Assembly (NCBI GenBank): GCA_012799155.1
Contig: JAAZLV010000175.1
Span: forward strand, 1-5,580
Source of the DNA: Bacteroidales bacterium
Lineage (GTDB): Bacteria; Bacteroidota; Bacteroidia; Bacteroidales; Dysgonomonadaceae
DNA length: 5,580 nt
Direction: 5' to 3'
The notes beneath the pieces were generated by a model that saw only the letters and a program-made list of their open reading frames with translations, was not told the origin of the DNA and ran no database searches. The position numbers and the translations under genes were made by a program. Shown piece by piece: positions 1 to 5,481 of the stretch; the stretch's first letter is position 1, and each line of letters opens with the position of its first letter.

Positions 1-1584
1 GAGCTCTATGAGCGTCAGATACAATTCTTCACCAACATCATCCATGAGATACGCACGCCGCTGAGTCTCATCAAGGCACCGCTCGAGAGCATCATGCAAA
101 CCATCACGACGACTCCCGAAACAGAGGAGAACCTGCAGGTCATGGAGCGCAACGTGGAAAGGATGCACACCCTGGCTGACCAGTTGCTCGATTTCAGGAA
201 GATCGAACAACACACGCTCGTCTACAACTTCAAGTCTCATAATCTCACCCATATCATCCGGCAGGTCAGCTACCGCTACAAGGCAGCCTGTCGTCTGCGA
301 TCCATCAACCTTGAGCTATCCCTCCCCGAAGAGCCTCTCATCTGTGAGGTCGACTCCGAAGCGATCACCAAGATCGTCAGCAACCTGTTGAGCAATGCAC
401 TGAAGTATGCTGATAAAAAGATCAGGGTGCAGCTCGCCTACACTGAGAAGGCCATCACCCTGGAGGTGATCAACGATGGAAACCCCATACCGGAGAAATA
501 TTGGGAGAAGATCTTTCAGCCCTTCTTCCAGGTCAATGACGACAAGGAACTGCAACGCAGGGAAGGAAGCGGCATTGGTCTAGCGCTGGTGAAATCGCTT
601 GTCGTGAAGCACAACAGCAAGATCAAGGTATACAGTGACACCGAGCAAACCGTATTCACGGTTACCATCCCTTACGTCCATTCAGCACCCAATCCCTCCA
701 GACTCGAGGATGACCTGCTCGATGGTGACCGGCTACCTTCCGGAGAAACGGAGTACGGTGACACCTTCCAGGAGGAGAAACAGGAGTTTGTCAACACCCT
801 GCTCATTGTGGAAGACAATCTGGAGATGCTCAATTTCCTTCATAACAATTTCGCACGACACTATAACGTGATGACGGCCCGCAACGGCAACGAAGCATTG
901 GCACGCCTGGAGGAAAACACCATCATCGATGTCATCATCACCGATATCCTGATGCCCGAGATGGACGGCATAGAGCTCTGCAAGGCGATACGCTCCATGA
1001 CCATGTTCTGCCATATCCCCATCATCCTGCTCACGGCACAGACCGATATACGTTCCAAGACCGAGGGACTCGACTACGGTGCCGACGTGTTTATAGAGAA
1101 GCCCTTCTCGCTCGAGTTCCTGAAAGCGCAGGTGGGGAGCATCATCAAGAACCGCACCCAGCTGAAGGAGATCTTCACCACCTCCCCCTTCATCCCGCCG
1201 CAGAGCATCGCGAACAACACCTGCGACATCGAGTTTCTCACGAAGATCAACAAGATCATCATGAACAACCTTTCCGAGTCGGGCAACCTTATCGAGACCC
1301 TGGCACACGATATGGCATTGAGCCGTTCCAGCCTCCACAAGAAGATCAAATCGATCTCCGGAATGACTCCCAACGATTACATCCAGCTCATACGGCTCAA
1401 GAAGGCAGCCGAGCTGCTAAGCGGCAGCGAGTACCAGATCAGCGAGATCGCCTATATCGTCGGCTTCAACAGCCCCTCCTATTTCTCCAAATGCTTCAGC
1501 AACCAGTTCGGCATGCTCCCGCGCGACTTCGCTATCAAGACCAGAGAGAACCACAAAACAGAGGAGGATGAGTTGATGAGTTGA
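1..1584 (+). CDS. Hybrid two-component system regulator (HTCS), C-terminal part: histidine kinase, receiver, AraC-type DNA-binding domain; 5' truncated by window edge
   Basis: The frame is open from base 1, so the gene starts upstream; 527 residues are visible. Domain order is as follows. A HisKA dimerisation helix carries the H-box NIIHEIRTPLS, with the phospho-accepting His at bases 43-45. A HATPase domain follows, with the N-box NLLSNALKY (about 385-411), the NDGNPIP G1 region (about 472-492), FQPFFQ, and the G2 motif GSGIGLALVK (about 568-597). The receiver domain (about 799-1155) has its acidic pair at 811-816, phospho-accepting Asp at 943-945 (TDILMPEMDG), Thr at 1033-1035 and Lys at 1099-1101. 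Last comes an AraC/HTH_18 domain (about 1240-1545) with the typical second helix-turn-helix around ISEIAYIVGFNSPSYFSKCF. All phosphorelay residues are intact. In Bacteroidota this architecture follows a periplasmic sensor that detects glycans and activates polysaccharide-utilisation genes; sensor and target genes lie outside the window, so the ligand is unknown. The last residues (EDELMS) and the stop are encoded by the start of an 8-bp repeat array. Confidence 0.95.
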   Translation, partial: ELYERQIQFFTNIIHEIRTPLSLIKAPLESIMQTITTTPETEENLQVMERNVERMHTLADQLLDFRKIEQHTLVYNFKSHNLTHIIRQVSYRYKAACRLRSINLELSLPEEPLICEVDSEAITKIVSNLLSNALKYADKKIRVQLAYTEKAITLEVINDGNPIPEKYWEKIFQPFFQVNDDKELQRREGSGIGLALVKSLVVKHNSKIKVYSDTEQTVFTVTIPYVHSAPNPSRLEDDLLDGDRLPSGETEYGDTFQEEKQEFVNTLLIVEDNLEMLNFLHNNFARHYNVMTARNGNEALARLEENTIIDVIITDILMPEMDGIELCKAIRSMTMFCHIPIILLTAQTDIRSKTEGLDYGADVFIEKPFSLEFLKAQVGSIIKNRTQLKEIFTTSPFIPPQSIANNTCDIEFLTKINKIIMNNLSESGNLIETLAHDMALSRSSLHKKIKSISGMTPNDYIQLIRLKKAAELLSGSEYQISEIAYIVGFNSPSYFSKCFSNQFGMLPRDFAIKTRENHKTEEDELMS

Positions 1585-1653
1585 TTAGCTGATGAGTTGA
1601 TTAGCTGATTTGAGGATTAGCGAATTAACACATTAGCAAATTCGCAAATTAGT
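1566..1653. repeat. Degenerate 8-bp tandem array, consensus NNATTAGC, overlapping the HTCS stop codon
   Basis: Reading in steps of eight from 1566 gives GGATGAGT, TGATGAGT, TGATTAGC, TGATGAGT, TGATTAGC, TGATTTGA, GGATTAGC, GAATTAAC, ACATTAGC, AAATTCGC and AAATTAGT. The first units are near-identical: the 16-mer GATGAGTTGATTAGCT is repeated exactly at 1575-1590 and 1591-1606. Later units drift. The regulator's TGA stop (1582-1584) is the first three bases of a TGATTAGC unit, so the array supplies the C-terminal residues and the stop. A weak 7-bp stem (GCGAATT 1620-1626 with AATTCGC 1639-1645) is embedded. The role is unknown. Octamer periodicity is directly visible; decay from an originally perfect array is inferred. 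Confidence 0.8.
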
Positions 1654-1662
1654 TAACGTGAG

Positions 1663-1693
1663 GATTGCCTAATTATTTTCCCCTATAAATTTG
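1663..1693 (+). promoter_or_regulatory. Possible upstream Bacteroidota promoter for the PerR-like/Prx operon
   Basis: GATTG (1663-1667) is a partial -33 element, separated by 18 bp from TAAATTTG (1686-1693), which matches the -7 consensus TAnnTTTG exactly. Its TTTG bases are shared with the -33 of the second promoter candidate just downstream, so one or both may be used. Confidence 0.4.
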
Positions 1694-1721
1694 GAAACCA
1701 CAAAAGGTTTTTATAATTTTG
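1690..1721 (+). promoter_or_regulatory. Main promoter candidate for the PerR-like/Prx operon (TTTG-N20-TAnnTTTG)
   Basis: TTTG at 1690-1693 and TAATTTTG at 1714-1721 match the Bacteroidota -33 and -7 consensus, with a 20-bp spacer inside the usual range. Transcription would begin near 1727-1730, leaving an untranslated leader of roughly 35-40 bases before the TTG start at 1766. No further TAnnTTTG was seen between the two genes, so the peroxiredoxin is probably co-transcribed from here. Confidence 0.6.
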
Positions 1722-1737
1722 AATGTTTACTATTTAC

Positions 1738-1756
1738 GAATCATTCTTAATTAGAA
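1738..1756. promoter_or_regulatory. Possible operator: two adjoining palindromes in the leader of the PerR-like gene
   Basis: GAATCATTC (1738-1746) is a 4-1-4 palindrome, and it overlaps TTCTTAATTAGAA (1744-1756), a near-palindrome with five of six pairs matching. They lie between the predicted transcription start and the start codon, where a repressor could act. Fur/PerR proteins bind AT-rich inverted repeats, so autoregulation is possible, but the match to the Bacillus PerR box (7-1-7) is poor. This is a weak call. Confidence 0.25.
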
Positions 1757-1765
1757 CCTGTTCCA

Positions 1766-2209
1766 TTGATTGATCGACTGAAAATACGAAACCTGATCTC
1801 CGGGAAAGGGCTGAAGGTGACACCGCAACGGATGCGGGTGCTGGAGGCAATTTATCTGCTGGACAACCACCCCACGGCAGAAAACATCCTGGAATATATC
1901 CGCAGGAACGACCCCAACATTGGTTACGGTACCGTATACAAGGTATTGGAGACATTGGTGGAGCATAACCTGATCGTGAAGGTAAAAACCGAGAAAGATG
2001 TGATGCGCTACGACGGCATCCTGGAGAATCATCATCACCTCTATTGCAAACAGTGTGACTATATCGAGGATTATCACAACGAGAAGCTTGACAAGCTACT
2101 GACCGATTTCTTTCATGAAAATGAAATCGACAATTTCATTATCGAAGACATCAAGCTGAGCATCAACGGCAATTTTATCATCCACAAGAATAAACAACAC
2201 GAATCTTAA
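1766..2209 (+). CDS. Fur-family metalloregulator, PerR-like (peroxide-sensing type)
   Basis: The protein has 147 residues, normal for Fur/PerR. The N-terminal winged helix spans about residues 10-75, with recognition-helix region GYGTVYKVLETLVEHNLI (about 53-70); the C-terminal dimerisation/metal domain follows. Residues aligning with the B. subtilis PerR regulatory site are all present: His35, Asp83, His89, His91 and Asp102. The last is Asp (IEDY), as in PerR, where Fur has Glu; in the family this residue governs sensitivity to H2O2-driven oxidation. The first structural Cys pair is present (CKQC, 94-97). The second CxxC, usual near the C-terminus, is missing (GNFIIHKNKQHES), and these are the only two cysteines. 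The only plausible start is TTG at 1766: an in-frame stop lies at 1748-1750 and the first in-frame ATG (1831) would remove part of the DNA-binding domain. The next gene is a peroxiredoxin, which supports peroxide control. Fur or another family member is the alternative. Confidence 0.85.
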   Translation: MIDRLKIRNLISGKGLKVTPQRMRVLEAIYLLDNHPTAENILEYIRRNDPNIGYGTVYKVLETLVEHNLIVKVKTEKDVMRYDGILENHHHLYCKQCDYIEDYHNEKLDKLLTDFFHENEIDNFIIEDIKLSINGNFIIHKNKQHES

Positions 2210-2300
2210 CTTTAAAAACGCAGAATTATGGCATGTGCAAATGGCGTGAAACCGCTAAAAAAGAAAAAAACCAAAGAAGGAGTAACTGAAACTTTTAAAC

Positions 2301-2306
2301 AGGAGG
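2301..2306 (+). promoter_or_regulatory. Strong Shine-Dalgarno sequence selecting the peroxiredoxin start at 2315
   Basis: AGGAGG sits 8 bases before ATG 2315-2317, an ideal spacing. No other gene in this window has such a site, and Bacteroidota genes seldom do. It argues that the main peroxiredoxin product begins at 2315 rather than at the in-frame ATG at 2228. Confidence 0.65.
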
Positions 2307-2314
2307 AAAAAACA

Positions 2315-2929
2315 ATGAATGGAACAATGGTAAGACAAATGATGCCGGAATTTGAGATGGAGGCATACGACGCGAAGACGGGACACTACAAAACCGTTTC
2401 CAGCGCAGATTACAAGGATAAATGGGCCGTCGTCTGCTTCTATCCTGCCGACTTCACCTTCGTCTGCCCCACCGAGATCGCGGCAATGAATGCTCACTAC
2501 GACGAGTTTGAGCGTCTGGGCGTGGAGCTCCTGCCGGTATCGGTCGACTCCAAGTTCTCGCATAAGCGCTTCGTGGAGACCGAGCCGATCCTGAAAGGCC
2601 TCAAGCTGACCATTGGTGCCGATACCACGAAAGAGGTAGCCCGCGCGTTTGGTGTGCTGATCGAAGAGGAGGGTGTGGCCCTGCGTGGTCGTTTCCTTTT
2701 CAACCCCGACGGCGTTTGCGTAGCCCAGGAGGTGCAAGCCGATTCTGTAGGCAGAAACGTGAATGAGTTCCTTCGTCAGATCGAAGCATGGCAGCACGCC
2801 AGCAAGACAGGCGAAGTGTGTCCCGCCGGATGGAGACCGGGTAAGAAGACCCTGCCCGTACAGACCGACATGGAAAAGATGACCGGCAAGGTGGGTGATT
2901 ATATTACGCTGGAAGAGATCCTGAGTTAA
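2315..2929 (+). CDS. Typical 2-Cys peroxiredoxin (AhpC/Prx1 family); in-frame extension possible from 2228
   Basis: This is a cytoplasmic thiol peroxidase reducing H2O2 and organic hydroperoxides. From ATG 2315 it has 204 residues; AhpC is usually about 187. The active-site motif PADFTFVCPTE gives Pro44, Thr48 and peroxidatic Cys51. Arg124 (RGRFLFNPDG) aligns with the catalytic Arg. The resolving cysteine is Cys169 in GEVCPAGW, the signature of the typical 2-Cys class, which forms inter-subunit disulfides. Two further cysteines (41 and 135) are not catalytic. The reductant (AhpF or thioredoxin) is not in the window. The frame is open back to ATG 2228, just 18 bases after the regulator's stop, adding a Lys-rich 29-residue segment beginning MACANGVKPLKKKK. 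That segment does not resemble a Prx N-terminus, and the core fold begins near 2327, so I prefer 2315. Probably co-transcribed with the PerR-like gene and regulated by it (inference). Confidence 0.93.
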   Translation: MNGTMVRQMMPEFEMEAYDAKTGHYKTVSSADYKDKWAVVCFYPADFTFVCPTEIAAMNAHYDEFERLGVELLPVSVDSKFSHKRFVETEPILKGLKLTIGADTTKEVARAFGVLIEEEGVALRGRFLFNPDGVCVAQEVQADSVGRNVNEFLRQIEAWQHASKTGEVCPAGWRPGKKTLPVQTDMEKMTGKVGDYITLEEILS

Positions 2930-2977
2930 TCAGAGTAAATTGGAAAATCAAAATGTCACGCTGATTCCGGCGTAACA

Positions 2978-3013
2978 AAGTAGGGTAAATGCATTCTGAC
3001 ATTTACCCTACTT
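2978..3013. terminator. Hairpin terminator, probably bidirectional, between convergent genes
   Basis: A perfect 14-bp inverted repeat, AAGTAGGGTAAATG (2978-2991) and CATTTACCCTACTT (3000-3013), encloses an 8-base loop. It lies 48 bases past the peroxiredoxin stop and overlaps the stop codon of the minus-strand gene (3008-3010). No strong T-run follows on either strand, so termination efficiency is uncertain. The position between two converging genes supports the role. Confidence 0.75.
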
Positions 3014-4588
3014 CTGTATGGTCCCGAACCTGTAGACGATGCCGATATCGGTGAAGAAAGGTTTAAAATTGCCTTTCACACCTGCCATTTGTCCCACACT
3101 CACAGCCAATCTCCAGTTCTGACTGATGTGACGAACCAATCCGGCGCTATAGTGATAAACCAATCCGCTGCCCAGGTCAATCCCGCCGCCACCGGCAGCA
3201 CCGCCCAATGCCTGCGCGCGTAACTCCCACGACGGGTTCCATCCGTAGCGATATCGCAGGCCCAGCAGCCCTTCGGCGTATGCCCCGTACGATCCCTGAT
3301 AGGCCCAATTGGTAGCTCCAAGCAAATCAAAGTGATCATGTATCCTTTTGGATACCACAAATCCCATCAGGTTGAAGGCTTTGTCGTAGGGACGTCCGTT
3401 TTTGTCCATTCGCTCAGAAGATGACCAATAGGTGCGGTTCAGCAGTTCAAATCCGAACATCCGAAGCCGTTCACTCTCTTTCAGTCGATAAGCGGTCTTC
3501 GTATGCGCACCTGCGGTCGTATAAAAATGAAAGTTGTGCGACAAGGCCATTTCAAGCAGCGTACCGTTGAGCTGCCCCCCGGGTGTGAATGTGTGGCCGA
3601 TCGCTGCTTTGATACCATATGCCTCACCCAGTCGAGTGCTTAACCCTACGGTACCCTGGAGGGTGCCTCCTCCTCCGCTGGCAACGCCTCCGCCACCACT
3701 CGGACCTGCCAGCAGCTGGGCGTCGAGCGTCAACCGATCACCAGCCAACGGCTGTTCAAAACCCACACCCACCAGATAACTCATGTAACCATCAATACCA
3801 CCGGCCATTGCACCGTGCAATTTCAATGCCGCATACCACTGTGCATGAAAGAAATGATCCAGCTCAACGCCTACCAGCGAGATATCACCGGGTTGGGGTT
3901 GTGATTCATTGCTGCGAGAGACAGGATCACCGGCAAAAGAAATGTAGTTCTGTCCCGTAATCTGAACCCGAAATGTGGATGTTTTATCAAGCGATGCCAC
4001 AGAACCATTCTCCTGCCTTTTTGGGCCTGTCCTTCTCGCCGTGCTGAATTGTGATGAGATGGCGACCCCCACATTGACGTTGTTGCTTCCCATCTCACCG
4101 GTGGGAAAATCAAGTCGTGAATAACCGCCGAACAGCGAAACAGCTCCCATACTGAAAGCCAGGTTGATGTGCCCCCGGGTGATCAGTCCCCCGCCATCCG
4201 GGGCACCGCCACCGCCGCCACCCCCGACGAACAGACCGGCATCCAGCGACAAGGGTGATCGAAACAGGGGTTGCAGATAACCCACTCCCGTCCCGAAGGT
4301 GATCAGCCCCGGTCTCTTACCTGCGATGGCCGAATAGGTGTTGATCGTAAGATAGAGATTGGGAAGTTTGTCCACGATAAAAAAGTCGGCACCCATCCCC
4401 AGCATGCCCAGGTCAGGCTCCCCCGTCATCTTCAACCATTCATAGCTTCCCCGGTATCGCAGCGGTTGCCTGATCAGCTCCAGCTCCACTCCCTCACCAT
4501 CCTTTTCCTGCCCGGTCGCAAACCGTGTGGTAGAAAGAAAAAAACAAAAAAGTAGGATCAAACGAATAAAGAAATTATACTCTTTCAT
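3008..4588 (-). CDS. Secreted, probably outer-membrane beta-barrel protein with three tandem Gly-rich modules; function unknown
   Basis: The protein has 526 residues from the ATG at 4588-4586. I do not recognise a named family. The N-terminus is a classic signal peptide: a short charged start, a hydrophobic core (FFIRLILLFCFFLS), then probable cleavage near FATG/QEK; there is no proper lipobox. The mature part is alternating hydrophobic/polar sequence rich in Gly, aromatics and turns, ending GIVYRFGTIQK, as in outer-membrane beta strands. It consists of three related modules of about 150 residues (about 31-181, 201-354 and 372-521). Each has a GVGYxQPLxxxxLxLDAxL-like strand pair followed by a Gly-rich segment: 122-134, 295-308 and 462-475. 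The frame is open to 4663, but that start would put 25 unsuitable residues before the signal peptide and start upstream of the predicted -7 element. The gene lies downstream of pflA behind its own promoter and is convergent with the peroxiredoxin. Confidence 0.85.
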   Translation of the reverse strand: MKEYNFFIRLILLFCFFLSTTRFATGQEKDGEGVELELIRQPLRYRGSYEWLKMTGEPDLGMLGMGADFFIVDKLPNLYLTINTYSAIAGKRPGLITFGTGVGYLQPLFRSPLSLDAGLFVGGGGGGGAPDGGGLITRGHINLAFSMGAVSLFGGYSRLDFPTGEMGSNNVNVGVAISSQFSTARRTGPKRQENGSVASLDKTSTFRVQITGQNYISFAGDPVSRSNESQPQPGDISLVGVELDHFFHAQWYAALKLHGAMAGGIDGYMSYLVGVGFEQPLAGDRLTLDAQLLAGPSGGGGVASGGGGTLQGTVGLSTRLGEAYGIKAAIGHTFTPGGQLNGTLLEMALSHNFHFYTTAGAHTKTAYRLKESERLRMFGFELLNRTYWSSSERMDKNGRPYDKAFNLMGFVVSKRIHDHFDLLGATNWAYQGSYGAYAEGLLGLRYRYGWNPSWELRAQALGGAAGGGGIDLGSGLVYHYSAGLVRHISQNWRLAVSVGQMAGVKGNFKPFFTDIGIVYRFGTIQK

Positions 4589-4620
4589 TCTATTGTGTAT
4601 GTTCAATATCCCGACCACCA

Positions 4621-4628
4621 CAAAATTA
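4621..4628 (-). promoter_or_regulatory. -7 promoter element (TAATTTTG) of the Gly-rich membrane protein gene
   Basis: On the minus strand TAATTTTG matches the Bacteroidota -7 consensus TAnnTTTG exactly and lies 32 bases upstream of the ATG at 4588. No clear TTTG -33 element is present at the usual 17-23 bp; the closest is TTATG about 24 bp upstream. The poor -33, together with the direct repeats there, suggests activator dependence (inference). Confidence 0.5.
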
Positions 4629-4673
4629 CACTTTTCTCCCATTTTCTGCAGGCATAACTGCACTTTTCTCCCA
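4629..4673 (-). repeat. Pair of 13-bp direct repeats overlapping the -33 region (candidate operator)
   Basis: TGGGAGAAAAGTG occurs identically at 4641-4629 and 4673-4661 on the minus strand, spaced 32 bp start to start, about three helical turns. The proximal copy abuts the -7 element. Flanking bases differ, so the identity is confined to the 13-mer. The position suits a dimeric or tandem-binding activator, but the regulator is unknown. Confidence 0.55.
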
Positions 4674-4697
4674 GAATATCATCAACCGGTAAACATA

Positions 4698-4767
4698 AAC
4701 CGCTGAAAGCTGACTGCTGAACGCTGACCGCTGATCGCTGATAGCTGACCGCTGACCGCTGATCGCT
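4698..4767. repeat. 7-bp tandem array, GANNGCT x9 plus one degenerate unit, starting at the pflA stop codon
   Basis: On the plus strand nine consecutive heptads from 4705 to 4767 all fit GANNGCT; the inner dinucleotides run AA, CT, AC, CC, TC, TA, CC, CC, TC. A tenth, decayed unit (AACCGCT) occupies 4698-4704. On the minus strand the first unit, AGCGATC, begins within the TAG stop of pflA. It resembles the short tandem heptamer repeats known from cyanobacteria and other bacteria. It creates a spurious open frame with a seven-residue protein period. No role is evident; it may have spread as a repetitive element or act on mRNA ends. Confidence 0.85.
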
Positions 4768-5470
4768 AAACACCAAATATCTCCCTCGCCCGCTCCAGTC
4801 GTTCGGGCGACAGCTCCGGCGTACCCTCCAGCCGGTACTGCAACCCCATCTGTTCGTACTTGTGGGTACCCATGGTATGATAGGGCAGCAGTTCAATCTT
4901 CTCAATGCAGCGGTAAGGCTTTAGAAAGTCCGCCAGCTGCTGCAGTCGCCGGTCGTCGTCAGTCCACCCCGGCACCAGCACATGGCGTATCCAGGTGGCA
5001 GTCTGCCGTTCCTCCAGGTAGTCCAGGCAACGCAGCGTGTTGGTGATCTTCGCCCCCGTCAGCTCCTTGTGCTGCAGCGGATCAATCGTCTTCACGTCGA
5101 GCAGTACCATGTCCGCCGCATCCAGTGCCTCACGCACCGCCGGCGACCATAACGCACCCGAAGTGTCCAGCGCCGTGTGGATCCCCTTCTCGCGACAGAG
5201 CAGGAAGAAGTCGCGCACAAACTCAGCCTGCATCAGTGGCTCGCCCCCCGTCACCGTCACGCCCCCCTTGGCGATGAAGCTCTTGTAGCGCATCACCTCC
5301 TCCAGCAGCTCCGCCGGCGTCATCTGGTAGCTCCCGCTCCCCTTCTCCCAGGTGTCCGGATTGTGGCAATAGAGGCATCGCAGCGGGCATCCCTGCAGGA
5401 ACACCACGAAGCGTATCCCCGGCCCGTCCACCGTGCCGAAGCTCTCGAGAGAATGAATGTTTCCTACCAT
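4766..5470 (-). CDS. pflA: Pyruvate formate-lyase activating enzyme (radical SAM)
   Basis: The protein has 234 residues, slightly shorter than E. coli PflA (246). It uses S-adenosylmethionine and a [4Fe-4S] cluster to make the glycyl radical on pyruvate formate-lyase, enabling anaerobic conversion of pyruvate and CoA to formate and acetyl-CoA. The N-terminal ESFGTVDGPGIRFVVFLQGC is diagnostic of the activase family. The cluster motif CPLRCLYC gives Cys28, Cys32 and Cys35. GGEP (75-78) contacts SAM, and the later DVKTIDP, VPGWTDD and LLPYHTMGTHKY segments are PflA-typical. There is no extra ferredoxin insert, which favours PflA over other glycyl-radical activases. The start at ATG 5470-5468 is fixed by an in-frame TAA two codons upstream. 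No CAAAnnTA (minus-strand -7) is seen in 5471-5580, so it may be transcribed from further upstream, where pflB is often found; pflB is not recognisable within the window. Confidence 0.95.
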   Translation of the reverse strand: MVGNIHSLESFGTVDGPGIRFVVFLQGCPLRCLYCHNPDTWEKGSGSYQMTPAELLEEVMRYKSFIAKGGVTVTGGEPLMQAEFVRDFFLLCREKGIHTALDTSGALWSPAVREALDAADMVLLDVKTIDPLQHKELTGAKITNTLRCLDYLEERQTATWIRHVLVPGWTDDDRRLQQLADFLKPYRCIEKIELLPYHTMGTHKYEQMGLQYRLEGTPELSPERLERAREIFGV

Positions 5471-5481
5471 TTCTTATCAGG

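Noticed and set aside
733..1373. Long minus-strand open frames opposite the hybrid regulator (201 and 99 residues)
   Set aside because: The plus-strand frame encodes intact, conserved receiver and AraC domains; the reverse frames show no recognisable domain and are codon-bias shadows.
1620..1645. Stem GCGAATT/AATTCGC as terminator of the hybrid regulator
   Set aside because: Only 7 bp, AT-rich, with a 12-base loop and inside a repeat array that produces such pairings by chance; no T-run follows directly.
1566..1653. Possible CRISPR array
   Set aside because: Units are 8 bp with no spacers; the same applies to the 7-bp units at 4698-4767. No cas genes are nearby.
2255..2797. 180-residue minus-strand open frame opposite the peroxiredoxin
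   Set aside because: It is antisense to a clearly conserved peroxiredoxin, with His/Leu-rich composition typical of a shadow frame.
3534..3960. Plus-strand open frames rich in Pro (81 and 113 residues) opposite the envelope gene
   Set aside because: The proline runs are the reverse complement of the glycine codons; no start context or domain supports them.
4589..4663. Upstream start for the Gly-rich envelope protein at 4663
   Set aside because: It would place 25 residues before a well-formed signal peptide and would start upstream of the predicted -7 element at 4621-4628.
4603..4905. 100-residue minus-strand open frame with repeated QRSAVS-like peptides
   Set aside because: The peptide repeat is only the 7-bp array read in a frame (three units = seven residues); the rest is antisense-frame shadow of pflA and the envelope gene's upstream region.
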